NCBI RefSeq assembly: GCF_019396345.1
Contig: NZ_JAHKRM010000023.1
Location: 62,001 to 126,000 of the forward strand
Direction: 5' to 3'
Source: Nonomuraea guangzhouensis
Lineage (GTDB): Bacteria; Actinomycetota; Actinomycetes; Streptosporangiales; Streptosporangiaceae
Length of the DNA stretch: 64,000 bases
Shown here: in pieces, positions 48,376 to 57,478 of the stretch
Position numbering within the stretch: the stretch's first letter is position 1
Layout of the letters: each line of letters opens with the position of its first letter
Notes under the pieces: generated by a model
Database searches by the model: none
Told to the model about the DNA's origin: nothing
What the model saw: only the letters and a program-made list of their open reading frames with translations
Position numbers and translations under genes: made by a program

Positions 48376-48966
48376 CTACCGGCGCGCGAGGCGGTCCTGA
48401 ATCAGTCGCCGGCGTTCCGCTGGAAGCTGGTGAGCGTCCATCGCCCGCTGTAAAAGAGCGGAGTCGAATCCGTGCTTGCCCATGTGGCCGAGGAGAGGTT
48501 CGTAGCGATCAGGCCGCTCTCGCAGGAGCTCTGTGGCCAGCCGTAGCTCCAGGCGAATCACCGGGACACGATGAGAGCCACATGTGATCAGGACGTAGTG
48601 CTCCCACGGGCCGCGGCCAACGCATTCCATCACGTCGGAGTCGGTTTCCGTCTCGACGGTGCTGACCTCCACATCGACCCCGTTCACCTCGTACCTGGTG
48701 AAGTACTGCGAACTTTCGGGGATCCAGGACGCGGGATAAAGGCATGGAAACGAGGAGAGGGCGGCGGCGAACGTGTCGACGTCCTCTCGTCGAGCTACCA
48801 GAATGTCAATGTCGCCGGCAGGGAGGTGGACACCCTGCAGAAGCGCGGCGCTTGTGCCGCCCACGCGGTATGCCGAGTCGGCGCCTGCGGCTCTCAGGGC
48901 GGTGAGTGTCATGTCCAACGTCGTAGTTACGTCCACCAGCTGCAGAGATGGTTCGCGGTTGCCCAT
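48376..48966 (-). CDS. nucleotidyltransferase-fold protein downstream of toxin candidate
   Basis: The 196-residue protein has the minimal nucleotidyltransferase pattern GG-T-S (36-39), then GDIDILV (D52, D54), and a third acidic position in NGVDVEV (D98). These are the features of MNT/AbiE-like enzymes that transfer NMP to protein or RNA. It starts 50 nt after the end of the WXG100-type protein on the same strand. A TACGCT hexamer 7 nt before its ATG gives it its own promoter. It could be an antitoxin or immunity factor, but may also be independent. Confidence 0.7.
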   Translation of the reverse strand: MGNREPSLQLVDVTTTLDMTLTALRAAGADSAYRVGGTSAALLQGVHLPAGDIDILVARREDVDTFAAALSSFPCLYPASWIPESSQYFTRYEVNGVDVEVSTVETETDSDVMECVGRGPWEHYVLITCGSHRVPVIRLELRLATELLRERPDRYEPLLGHMGKHGFDSALLQRAMDAHQLPAERRRLIQDRLARR

Positions 48967-49016
48967 GGAGGTCAGCGTACCGATCACGGAAGGGCGCAAG
49001 TCAGGAAAGATCGAGA

Positions 49017-50921
49017 CTAGGAAATGCGCTTCCAGTAAGCGGAAATGGACTCCCAAAGGATCTTCCGGTCCGAGGCCAGGCTCGCGCTCTGGTCATGCCA
49101 GATGCCCTGGTGCCCTCGTTGAACGTCGTACGCATTTGTCTTCGGCGTGAGATTGAGCTCGAGGATCTTGTTGGCGAACCGACCGAACAGCCCAGGCTTT
49201 CCGGCCTGATCCTTTTCATTCCAGACCGGGCCCAGGGTGGGGCCGAGGGCATTTATTGTTTTCTGCCGGTCGACCTCAAATATCGGTCGGTCGTTCACGA
49301 CTGACATGTTGCTCTTGTAGAGCACGTTGTAACCCAGTTGGACGAACTCGTCGAGACTGGTCTTCGCCCAACCTTTGCCGACCCACGTGCGCCGCTGATC
49401 CGATGAGCCGGCGCTGCTGTCCTTGCCGTCGGTCGTCCTCATCGTACGGCCCTTGGCCATGTCGAACTCATGGCCGAACTGGCCGGTCCGTTTCTGCAGG
49501 AAGAAGGGATTCCTTCTGTCCTCGGCGAACTTCGCGAGCGCGAAGGCGAAGACCGCGGGAGCGGTGATCGTGAGCATCCCCAAGGCCCACTTGACGTCAT
49601 GCCACCGCTTGGCCGGACTCTGTTTCCAGGCTCTGCCCCGCAGACTCCGGTAGCCCGGGACGGGCCAGGTTCGGGCGGCGATCGCCGCGCCGGTGCTGAG
49701 AACGGCCATGCCGAATCCCATTTCAGCGGCGTGCTTCCCATTCCAGCCGGCGCCGGCGGCCCATCCCGCGGTCGCCAGCGCGGTGGTGCTCACCGCCCCG
49801 CCGACCAGGATCCGGGAGAATGCCCGCTCCCAGGTGGCCGACTCCATGGCCTCGGCCAGGCCGGTGAGCGCGGGTCCGCCTCGGCGCAGCAGCGCCGGCA
49901 GCGCGGCGTGCGCACCGGCCATCAGCCCGCCGGCGAGCGCTCCGTGCACCGTACTCCGGAGCAGCCCCGCCGCATCGATGGTGCCGGTGGCGAACAACTG
50001 ATCGATCGAGCTCAGCCCGCCGGAGTACATCGCGCCCAGCGCGGCCTGACGGATGATCAGCAGGATGATCCGCAGCGCCAGGCCCTCCGCTCGGAGCAGC
50101 TTTTTCACCACGGCGTCGAGCAAGGGGCCGAGCCGGGGGGCCAGTAGCTTCGCGAGGATCATCAATGCCAGCACGAACGCTGCGCATGCGACGAATCGCC
50201 ACCTGGCCTTGACGATCGCGTCATAGGCGATCTGGCCGCAGCCGGCGAGATGCTCGCACCGCCGCCGCAGGTACGCCAGCTGCCCCTTCTCGCCGTGCAC
50301 CAACCGCGCGGCCTGTCCGAACGCGGCCGTGGCCGGCCCGCCCCCGGCTCCGGCCGCCCGCCTGGACTGACCGGCGATCTGCTCCTGAACATCGCCGATC
50401 ACGCGTCCCAGCGCCGTCGCGGCATCCCGCAACCGCGCCACACCGTCGAGATCGCCATCCGGCCACGCGGCCCCGACCCCTACGGACTCGAGGAACCAGA
50501 GCGCCTGGCTCACGATGGCGGGCGGTGGCGTGGTCGTCGGCAGGCCGCACGAACCCTGCGCGGGCTTGTACTCCTCCGGATCCGTCAGCCATGCCGGGCA
50601 CGACCGCGCGCTCGGGATCCCGGCGTTCGCCCCCTCGGCTGTGGCATACGTGCCCCCGGTGACAACCAGCCCGGCCGCCATCCCGCGCAGCAGATTCACC
50701 GCCACGACCAGGTCTTTCAGCAGGTCATCACGTATTCGGGCGAACCCCGGCAGGCCCGCCTCAGGGTCGCCCTCGAACAGCGCCCGGCCCAGGTCGTCCT
50801 GACCGAAGGGTTGTTCATCCATCGCCCGGCAGAACGCGTCCACGCCCCGGGCCGCGTCCTCAGCGGCCTCCCAGACGCCTCTCCCCGCGCTGATCCAGAT
50901 CTCCGGGGTGAACCGCAACAC
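49017..50921 (-). CDS. WXG100-like polymorphic toxin candidate
   Basis: The 634-residue protein begins with a helical ESX/WXG100-like module (1-60, with GRGVWEAAEDAARGVDAF). A helical region and several hydrophobic helices follow (about 243-262, 283-300, and Gly/Ala-rich segments to about 460). It ends in a distinct hydrophilic domain (about 500-634: KTSLDEFVQLGYNVLYKSNM to SISAYWKRIS). The last domain is less GC-rich and unrecognised, as expected for a swapped toxin tip. Type VII-type export is inferred. The start is GTG. Confidence 0.6.
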   Translation of the reverse strand: MLRFTPEIWISAGRGVWEAAEDAARGVDAFCRAMDEQPFGQDDLGRALFEGDPEAGLPGFARIRDDLLKDLVVAVNLLRGMAAGLVVTGGTYATAEGANAGIPSARSCPAWLTDPEEYKPAQGSCGLPTTTPPPAIVSQALWFLESVGVGAAWPDGDLDGVARLRDAATALGRVIGDVQEQIAGQSRRAAGAGGGPATAAFGQAARLVHGEKGQLAYLRRRCEHLAGCGQIAYDAIVKARWRFVACAAFVLALMILAKLLAPRLGPLLDAVVKKLLRAEGLALRIILLIIRQAALGAMYSGGLSSIDQLFATGTIDAAGLLRSTVHGALAGGLMAGAHAALPALLRRGGPALTGLAEAMESATWERAFSRILVGGAVSTTALATAGWAAGAGWNGKHAAEMGFGMAVLSTGAAIAARTWPVPGYRSLRGRAWKQSPAKRWHDVKWALGMLTITAPAVFAFALAKFAEDRRNPFFLQKRTGQFGHEFDMAKGRTMRTTDGKDSSAGSSDQRRTWVGKGWAKTSLDEFVQLGYNVLYKSNMSVVNDRPIFEVDRQKTINALGPTLGPVWNEKDQAGKPGLFGRFANKILELNLTPKTNAYDVQRGHQGIWHDQSASLASDRKILWESISAYWKRIS

Positions 50922-51171
50922 CCATGCAGGGGCCAGATGGTTGGGGACGATGTCTCCTCAACGCCGTGATCTCCAGCAAACGCTTTCAGACTCTAACGGA
51001 TCATCTACGCCGATGGAATGTGTGGTGGTGGGCTTGGCGATCATTCGGCAGACGAAACTGATCTTGCGCCGGTAATCTTCGCTGCGTCGTTCGCCGGACG
51101 CCTGGGAGATGCCACTTTCTCCCGGTGAGCCGGTGACGTCTTCATCAACACAACGAAGATGAGGAAAGCTC

Positions 51172-52641
51172 GTGATCCGACGCTTCAGGGCTCTGTTACC
51201 CGCATCGGCCATCCTGCTGGCCTGCACCGTCGCGCAGCCCGCTGCCGCGGACGATGCCGCGACCGGCGGGCCCGCCGTCGTACGGCCGCTCTCGGGCACC
51301 AGCTCGCTGCCCGCAGGCTGCGGACTCCCCCCGGCCGACGGCTACACCCTGAACCCCAACACCGAAGTCCTGCCCACCCTGGCGCGGGACCCGAACCGTC
51401 CGCAGCACCTCGTCACGGTGTACCAGCAGGATCGCTGGAACCGCTACGGCAGCAACGGCGCGGTCACCGCCGTCTCGGACGACTACGGCCTGACCTGGCA
51501 GCGGTCCACGAACCTGCCCGCCTTCTCCAAGTGCAACGGCGGCACGAGTGCCAACGGCGGGGACTACGCCGTCACGACGGACAACTGGGTCACGGTCACG
51601 CCATCGGGCGCCGCGATCGCCGCGTCGTTGTCGATGTCCCGCGCCGGCGACGTGACCGCCATCCTGGTGGCCCGCTCCGGCGACGGCGGCCGGACCTGGG
51701 ACGCGCCGACCACTCTGCAGCGGGACGACAACCCGCAGTTCTTCAACGACCGCCCGACGGTGACCGCGGACCCGTACCACCCGGGCGTGGTCTACGCGGT
51801 GTGGGACCGCATCGACGACCAGTCGACCAGCACCACGCCGAACTGGGTGCAGCCGATCTACCTGGCCAAGTCCACCGACGACGGACGTACCTGGACCACC
51901 AGCAAGGTGTACGACGTGCCCACCAACGAGGGCGCCATCGGCACCCAACTGGTGCCGCTCCCGGACGGGACGCTGCTGATCGGCACGCACTACGAGACGA
52001 TCACCGACGGCTCCACCCGGGTCATCCGCTCGACCGACGGCGGCAAGACCTGGTCGGCGCCGACGCTGAACGTCCCGGCCCCGCTCGCGGTGGGCCCCCG
52101 CATCCCGGACCCGGACAACTCGGGTGACCCGGTACGCAACGCCTCCCTGCCGCTGCTGTCCGCCCAACCGGGCACCCAGGTGGTCAACGCCACCTGGCAG
52201 AGCCAGGAGGCCGACGGCACCTTCCACGTGGCCTACTCGCGCTCGGCGGACGGCGGGCAGACGTGGTCCGCCCCGATCCGTCTGGACAAGACGCCCACCG
52301 GTTCCGCCGCCGTACCGGTCGTCGCCGCGTCCAAGACGGGCACCGTGGCGGTCACGTACTACGACTTCCGGAACAACACGCCCGACCCGGCCACCCTGCC
52401 CACCGACCTGTGGGCCGTGACCTGCTCGAGCAACTGCACGAAGCCGGGGGCGTGGCGCGAGCAGCACATCGAAGGGCCGTTCGACACGCGGAAGGTCCCG
52501 TTGACGAGCGTGGGACGCCTGCTCGGTGACTACACCGGCCTCGTCTCGACGGTCGGCAACGCCTTCACGGCCGCGTACGGCGTCTCCACCGGCGATGCCG
52601 CCAACCCGGTGGACGTGCACAGCGCGATCTTCTCCGGCTGA
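51172..52641 (+). CDS. secreted sialidase/BNR-repeat exo-enzyme-like protein
   Basis: The 489-residue protein has a signal peptide (1-26) and five Asp-box repeats of the type S-x-D-x-G-x-T-W: SDDYGLTW, SGDGGRTW, STDDGRTW, STDGGKTW, SADGGQTW, making a six-bladed propeller. Sialidase catalytic residues cannot be assigned, so any glycosidase activity is uncertain. The start is GTG. A GC-rich hairpin ends the gene at 52661-52690. Confidence 0.82.
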   Translation: MIRRFRALLPASAILLACTVAQPAAADDAATGGPAVVRPLSGTSSLPAGCGLPPADGYTLNPNTEVLPTLARDPNRPQHLVTVYQQDRWNRYGSNGAVTAVSDDYGLTWQRSTNLPAFSKCNGGTSANGGDYAVTTDNWVTVTPSGAAIAASLSMSRAGDVTAILVARSGDGGRTWDAPTTLQRDDNPQFFNDRPTVTADPYHPGVVYAVWDRIDDQSTSTTPNWVQPIYLAKSTDDGRTWTTSKVYDVPTNEGAIGTQLVPLPDGTLLIGTHYETITDGSTRVIRSTDGGKTWSAPTLNVPAPLAVGPRIPDPDNSGDPVRNASLPLLSAQPGTQVVNATWQSQEADGTFHVAYSRSADGGQTWSAPIRLDKTPTGSAAVPVVAASKTGTVAVTYYDFRNNTPDPATLPTDLWAVTCSSNCTKPGAWREQHIEGPFDTRKVPLTSVGRLLGDYTGLVSTVGNAFTAAYGVSTGDAANPVDVHSAIFSG

Positions 52642-52660
52642 GCAGCCGTACGTCTGACGG

Positions 52661-52690
52661 CGGGGTCCGGTCCGGGTGGACCGGGCCCCG
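52661..52690 (+). terminator. hairpin after sialidase-like gene
   Basis: CGGGGTCCGGTCC pairs with GGACCGGGCCCCG (one G-T pair) across a GGGT loop. Confidence 0.65.
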
Positions 52691-52777
52691 TCGTTAGGAC
52701 GCGACTGTCGCGCGGTGGCGTCCGCGCAGGCGTACCAGCCCGGTCGTCGAAGCCGCAGCGCCCGCAGTTCAGCGCCC

Positions 52778-52951
52778 GTCGAACTGCTGACCTGGCCGTT
52801 CGATTTCAACATCACCCGCACCGATCCCGTCGAGGCAGCGAAGCTGGAGTCCGGTTACGGCGCGGGTGGGACGTCCTTCCTGCGCGGGGACACGCCCGGG
52901 CAGCGGCCCGTACTGTATGCCGCCTCCGAAGGAGAGGCGGGACTGATCGGC
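52778..52951 (+). pseudogene. relic of SUKH/SMI1-like protein
   Basis: The frame reads PFDFNITRTDPVEAAKLESG, then GGTSFLRG, then QRPVLYAASEGEAGLIGR. Both ends match a common actinobacterial SMI1-like protein (FDF-xxxxDP-EAA-LE and RPVLYASSEGEAGLIA), but the piece between is too short. Start and C-terminal part are missing. The remainder of 52691-53023 holds no other gene. Confidence 0.45.
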
Positions 52952-53023
52952 CGCGGTCCAGCTGATCGTGAGGGTCCATCTTGCCGTGATGAGATGGAGA
53001 TCATCATCTGTGATCATCCGCGC

Positions 53024-53827
53024 ATGAAACGCCTGAGCGTAGTACTGGTGGTAGCCAGCCTGCTGAGCGTCGCGATTCCCGGCGGCGCCGTGCACGCGAC
53101 TCCCGAATCGAAGTCTCTCGACTCCGTCGTAAAAGCGATCAAGAAGCAGTTCGCGAAGAAGAGCAGTGTGCGCTTCTCCGTCAAGCGACGCGGCGGGCCT
53201 CCGGCCACCTGGGACATCAAGGCGTCCGGTGCGTACCGCTTCAGGGCTTCAGGCGTGTACGCCGCCGACACCACGACGATCTCCCAGGAGCCAGAGGGGA
53301 CAGGCCGGTCCCGGGAAATCAGCATCGGCCGGGAGTTCTACTCTCAGGACTACGTGCGTTCCAAGGACGGCAAGTACACCTGGAAGTCGCCGTCGACGCT
53401 CGGGAAATGGTCCTACGGGCGGAACCTGGCCGGGGTCATCTGGGGAGAGGACCTGATCAACGGGATCAACCCGGGCTTCCTCAAGCTGGTCGCCTCCCAC
53501 GGTGTGACCAGCACCGACGGCGGAACTTTCGAGGGAGTGAAGACGACCCTCCACAGCGGCACGGTGACGGTTCCCAAGCTGGATGAGAGGCAGGCCGGGA
53601 TGTACTTCGAGACCCGGGAGGAGGAGTTCGCGTATGGCGGGCCGATCACCTGGAAACTCTGGGTGGGCCCGGACAACCTGCCGCGACGCTTCCACGCCAT
53701 CATGAAGTTCACCCGGCCGGCGGGCGGTAAGGCCGACACCATGACCATGAGCATCATCTACCGAGGATGGGGAAAACCCGTCAAGATTACGGCTCCGCCC
53801 AAGCACCTCATCACCGACGACTGGTGA
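53024..53827 (+). CDS. secreted LppX/LolA-like protein
   Basis: The 267-residue protein has a signal peptide (1-25, VHA cleavage, no lipobox Cys). It resembles LppX/LprG-type or LolA half-barrels that bind lipids: SSVRFSVKRRGG, GREFYSQDYVRSKDGKYTWK, GPDNLPRRFHAIMKF. It would act outside the membrane. The chosen ATG gives a perfect signal peptide; upstream frame belongs to the relic before it. Confidence 0.65.
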   Translation: MKRLSVVLVVASLLSVAIPGGAVHATPESKSLDSVVKAIKKQFAKKSSVRFSVKRRGGPPATWDIKASGAYRFRASGVYAADTTTISQEPEGTGRSREISIGREFYSQDYVRSKDGKYTWKSPSTLGKWSYGRNLAGVIWGEDLINGINPGFLKLVASHGVTSTDGGTFEGVKTTLHSGTVTVPKLDERQAGMYFETREEEFAYGGPITWKLWVGPDNLPRRFHAIMKFTRPAGGKADTMTMSIIYRGWGKPVKITAPPKHLITDDW

Positions 53828-53907
53828 TCGACGATCTGTCGGCCAACACCCTCGTCTTGCTTGGGACGTTGTCCGCTCAGCGCGCTGGCTCTAGGCCCTC
53901 TTTGGGA

Positions 53908-54366
53908 TCAACGTTCGCTCTGCGGAGAGTCGTCGTGGGCGCGGATCGCGATAGTGCTGACGGTGCCGTTGCCCCAGACGGTGGTGTTCATCATCGTCCG
54001 CCCGTCCAGGGACGCAACCGTGAACTCCGGCACAAAGCGTGTGGTGAACAGCCCTGCCATCCCGCTTCGCAGCATGTCTACTTCGCTCGCGACGAAATCC
54101 CAGCCATCGAGGAGGCGTACCTGAACCCACGCGAGGTCATCGTCCCCATCATCTGTTTCGTAGTATCTCGCGTAGCAGGCTGAGAGCAGGAACTCGCGGT
54201 CATCGTTGATGAGCCCGTATTCGGTTGCCATCCGGAACCAGCTCGCATTGACCTTGTCAGGCATGTCCGTGTCATCGACATTGGCTATCTCATCCGGGCG
54301 GGAATCGTACCGGCCGTGCTCAGGGCCAGCACTCGCGGGTCCGTATCCCGGTGGCAACGGAGGCAA
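53908..54366 (-). CDS. hypothetical acidic protein
   Basis: The 152-residue protein has a Pro/Gly-rich start and then a compact, acidic, aromatic domain (ASWFRMATEYGLINDDREFL, ACYARYYETDDGDDDLAWVQ). No signal peptide or membrane segment. Family not recognised; size and composition are like immunity or orphan regulatory proteins. Confidence 0.5.
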   Translation of the reverse strand: MPPLPPGYGPASAGPEHGRYDSRPDEIANVDDTDMPDKVNASWFRMATEYGLINDDREFLLSACYARYYETDDGDDDLAWVQVRLLDGWDFVASEVDMLRSGMAGLFTTRFVPEFTVASLDGRTMMNTTVWGNGTVSTIAIRAHDDSPQSER

Positions 54367-54467
54367 CTGTACTTCCTCTTGGTTCCTCCGCGATATGAAG
54401 TGGGGACGGCGTGGCAGCCGTACGGGAAGACTATGGCGAAGGTGACGGGAATGGGCCGTGTGATCTC

Positions 54468-54893
54468 ATGAGGCGAGGTCTGTGGATCTCCATGACGGCT
54501 GTGTTCGCGCCGATTGCCACGGTGTTCATCTTGGTCATGACGCCTGTATGGCGGGACAACGCCCGTCTCGAAGCCCTATACAAGCGCGTCCTCGCCTATC
54601 CTCTTCCACCACGTACCGGAGACGTTTTCCCGGTGGATCGTGACGTGACCTTCGGGAAGAATCTGGCCAAGGGAAGCGGAGCCTACTGCGACTATCGCGT
54701 CAGGATCACGCTGCAAACTGCGCTGACGCCGCAGGAGATCCATCGCCACTATGGCAACGCATCGATCAGGGGTGCCGAGGAAAAGGCGATGATCTCTCTG
54801 TTTTTCGAAGACGAGGGACCTGCCGGCGGACGCCGAGTCATTGTCGAGGTGTACGACTCCCATGACTGGGACTGGGACTGGCGCTGTATGTAG
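54468..54893 (+). CDS. hypothetical single-pass membrane protein
   Basis: The 141-residue protein has one N-terminal membrane helix (about 5-26) and a soluble outer domain with FPVDRDVTFGKNLAKGSGAY and a striking end HDWDWDWRCM. A longer GTG start at 54411 is possible. Family not recognised. The 150 nt after it carry nothing identifiable. Confidence 0.5.
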   Translation: MRRGLWISMTAVFAPIATVFILVMTPVWRDNARLEALYKRVLAYPLPPRTGDVFPVDRDVTFGKNLAKGSGAYCDYRVRITLQTALTPQEIHRHYGNASIRGAEEKAMISLFFEDEGPAGGRRVIVEVYDSHDWDWDWRCM

Positions 54894-55043
54894 AGCGAAA
54901 CGGAGCCGGGTGGTTTCGTGGTTTGCCACCGTCGAAGACCGCTACGAACACGTGGTCACCGCCGCCTGGAACTGCTCGACTGAACCTGACGCGGCCCTGC
55001 CCGCAGGCTCGCGCGGGCCGCCGCTCGGGCCGGTACCGAGCGA

Positions 55044-55532
55044 TCAGCATCGACTGGATCGCAGCGAGGCAAGCCCCTCAAGCTGCCGGACGACCTGCTC
55101 TATCGGAGCGGACGTGTCGATCTCCATGGTCGCGGTGGCTCGCAGCAGCGGCTCGACAACACGAAGGTTCTCCAGGATGGCTGCTCGTTCTTCCGGCCGC
55201 TTGCCATACGGATTGTTGGTCCGCGTCATGACCCGGGCCAACAGCATCTCAGCGGGCGCGCTCAGCAGCACGACGTGGTCGAACTGCGGGTAGAACTTCC
55301 CCTGATTGCTCTTACAGCCGGCCACGAACAAGCCGCCCTCCTCGTGCCCGGTGAGCAGGTCGGTCATGGCCTCTTCGCGCCACACCCAGTCCGACGACCC
55401 GTCTGACAGCGTGACCTCGTGGCTCCACCGGCCGTAGTCCGTATCCACAGTCCGGTGTCCCCGTGAGTCCAAGATTCGAAGAGCGGTCGATTTGCCAGTC
55501 CCCGACATTCCCGTGATCAATACCTTGGACAT
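55044..55532 (-). CDS. small P-loop nucleoside/shikimate-kinase-like ATPase
   Basis: The 162-residue protein begins MSKVLITGMSGTGKSTALRI with a Walker A loop (GMSGTGKST, 8-16). It has DTDYGRW at the second strand, and a lid-like RTNNPYGKRPEER. It fits AAA_18/adenylate-kinase-like small kinases in actinomycetes. Substrate unknown. Confidence 0.8.
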   Translation of the reverse strand: MSKVLITGMSGTGKSTALRILDSRGHRTVDTDYGRWSHEVTLSDGSSDWVWREEAMTDLLTGHEEGGLFVAGCKSNQGKFYPQFDHVVLLSAPAEMLLARVMTRTNNPYGKRPEERAAILENLRVVEPLLRATATMEIDTSAPIEQVVRQLEGLASLRSSRC

Positions 55533-55742
55533 GGCATCACCCTAACGAGCTCGACAGGGGTTGCTTCCGCCCCTCCTGTACGGTGATGAGACAGTCGACC
55601 AGCAGCGCGCCGCCGTCACCGCTGATCAGGGTCGAGGTGGAAGGCGCGGCTCTTCCGGCAGTCGGTGCAGCCAGATTGCCGCCCACTTTCGCGAACACAC
55701 CAGCATGAACACGTCACCTGACCTGTCCGCTAGGGGGTTCTG

Positions 55743-57467
55743 ATGGACACGGATCCAGCTGAAGCTTCTGCGGAGCCGCGTCTGGTCTCGCTGGTGGGGC
55801 GCTCTCCCGTCCTGGACGCGGCCCAACTCGGCGTGCTGCGCGGCTATGGCAGCGAACGTGACGTGGCCGCCGGTGACGTGCTGTTCGCCGATGGCGACGA
55901 GACCTACGACCTGATCGTGCTGCTCGCGGGCACAGCCGACATCGTGGAGGGGTACGGCAGGCCAGGGGCGGCCGTCGTCGCCGGCTACGGTCCGTCGGAG
56001 TTCCTCGGCGAGATCGGGATGCTCACCGGGCAGCGTGCCTTCCTCAGCGCCGTCGCCACGTCCGCGGGGCGGGTTCTCGCCGTGCCGGTGGCGCAACTGC
56101 GCCGGATCATGGCGCAGGAGCCGGGCCTCAGCGACCTCTTCCTGCGAACCTTCCTGCTCCGTCACTCCATCCTGATGAGCCGCAGCACAGGCCTGACCCT
56201 GATCGGATCGCGCTTCGATCGTGACACGCGGCGGCTGCTGGAGGTGCTGGCGCGCAACCGCCTGGTCTGGAACTGGCTGGATCTGGAGGAGTCGCCCGAG
56301 GCCGAGCAGATCCTGCAGGGGCTGGACGTTCCGATCGCCGATCTTCCGATCATCATCGTCCCTGGCGGGCCGGTGTTGAGGAATCCCGGCAGCCGCGCGC
56401 TCCTGGACGCCCTGGCCATCTCGGGGCACGCCGGTGCGTATCCGCCGGGTGTGTGTGACCTGCTCGTCGTGGGGGCGGGCCCAGGCGGGCTCGCGGCCTC
56501 GGTCGCCGGCGCGTCCGAGGGCATGGCGACCACCCTGGCGGAAGACACCGCGCTCGGCGGCCAGGCGGGGACCTCGTCACGTATCGAGAACTACCTCGGT
56601 TTTCCCGCGGGCTTGTCCGGGGAAGAGCTCGCGGCCCGGGGGACGCTGCAGGCGCAGAAGTTCGGCGTACGCATCAAGCTGGCCGCGAAAGCCACCTCAT
56701 TGTCGTTCCAGGATGGTGTTCACCAGGTCGCCTTCGATGATGGCGAAGCCATCCAGGCCAAGTCGGTGATCATCGCAACGGGCGCACGGTACAACAGGCT
56801 TCCCCTGGACCGCCTGGCGGAGTTCGAGGGCGTCGGGGTCTACTACGCGGCGACCCAGACGGAGGCCCAGGCCTGCGGCACCGGGCCGGTCGCGATAGTC
56901 GGCGGCGGGAACTCCGCGGGGCAGGCCGCTCTTTTCCTCAGCCGCTCATGCGCCGAGGTGTACGTGATCATCCGTCACGATGCGCTCGACACCTCGATGT
57001 CGCGGTATCTGGTGGACCGGATCGAGCGCAACCCGCGCATCGTCGTCCGGCCTTCCACCCATGTCACCGCCCTGATCGGGACGGACCAACTCGAGGCGGT
57101 AAGGCTCCGCCGCGAAGGCCGGCAGGAAGCGGACGAGCTTGCTGTGGCCGGGCTGTTCATCTTCATCGGCGCGAAGCCGGGAACCGGCTGGCTGGCCGGC
57201 CAGTTGGCCGAGGACAGGCACGGCTTCCTCCTGACCGGCAGCGACATCCCCGCCGACCGGCTGGAGCACGGGGGCCGGACACCACTGTTCCTGGAGACGA
57301 GCAGGCCCGGCATATTCGCCGTCGGCGACGTGCGCAGTGGCTCCGTCAAGCGCGTCGCGGCCGCCATCGGTGAGGGCTCGGTGGCCGTCCGCCTCGCCTT
57401 CGAACGCCTCCAGTCGGCAGGTCAGGCCGACCTCATCGGCCCGGCCGCTCCCCAGCCGACAAGCTGA
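55743..57467 (+). CDS. cyclic-nucleotide-binding domain / thioredoxin-reductase-like flavoprotein
   Basis: The 574-residue protein has an N-terminal cNMP-binding domain (28-140, FLGEIGMLTGQRAFLSAVAT), a glutaredoxin/thioredoxin-like module (about 150-230) and a C-terminal TrxR fold: FAD loop VVGAGPGGLAA (242-252), NAD loop IVGGGNSAGQAA and end FAVGDVRSGSVKRVAAAIGEG. The CxxC of thioredoxin reductase is replaced by YYAATQTEAQAC, so it cannot reduce thioredoxin directly. It may be a regulated NADPH oxidase or electron donor. Confidence 0.88.
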   Translation: MDTDPAEASAEPRLVSLVGRSPVLDAAQLGVLRGYGSERDVAAGDVLFADGDETYDLIVLLAGTADIVEGYGRPGAAVVAGYGPSEFLGEIGMLTGQRAFLSAVATSAGRVLAVPVAQLRRIMAQEPGLSDLFLRTFLLRHSILMSRSTGLTLIGSRFDRDTRRLLEVLARNRLVWNWLDLEESPEAEQILQGLDVPIADLPIIIVPGGPVLRNPGSRALLDALAISGHAGAYPPGVCDLLVVGAGPGGLAASVAGASEGMATTLAEDTALGGQAGTSSRIENYLGFPAGLSGEELAARGTLQAQKFGVRIKLAAKATSLSFQDGVHQVAFDDGEAIQAKSVIIATGARYNRLPLDRLAEFEGVGVYYAATQTEAQACGTGPVAIVGGGNSAGQAALFLSRSCAEVYVIIRHDALDTSMSRYLVDRIERNPRIVVRPSTHVTALIGTDQLEAVRLRREGRQEADELAVAGLFIFIGAKPGTGWLAGQLAEDRHGFLLTGSDIPADRLEHGGRTPLFLETSRPGIFAVGDVRSGSVKRVAAAIGEGSVAVRLAFERLQSAGQADLIGPAAPQPTS

Positions 57468-57478
57468 ATCGCTTTCGG

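Noticed and set aside
54894..55043. Possible transposase scrap after the membrane protein gene
   Set aside because: No recognisable motif on either strand; composition alone is not enough.
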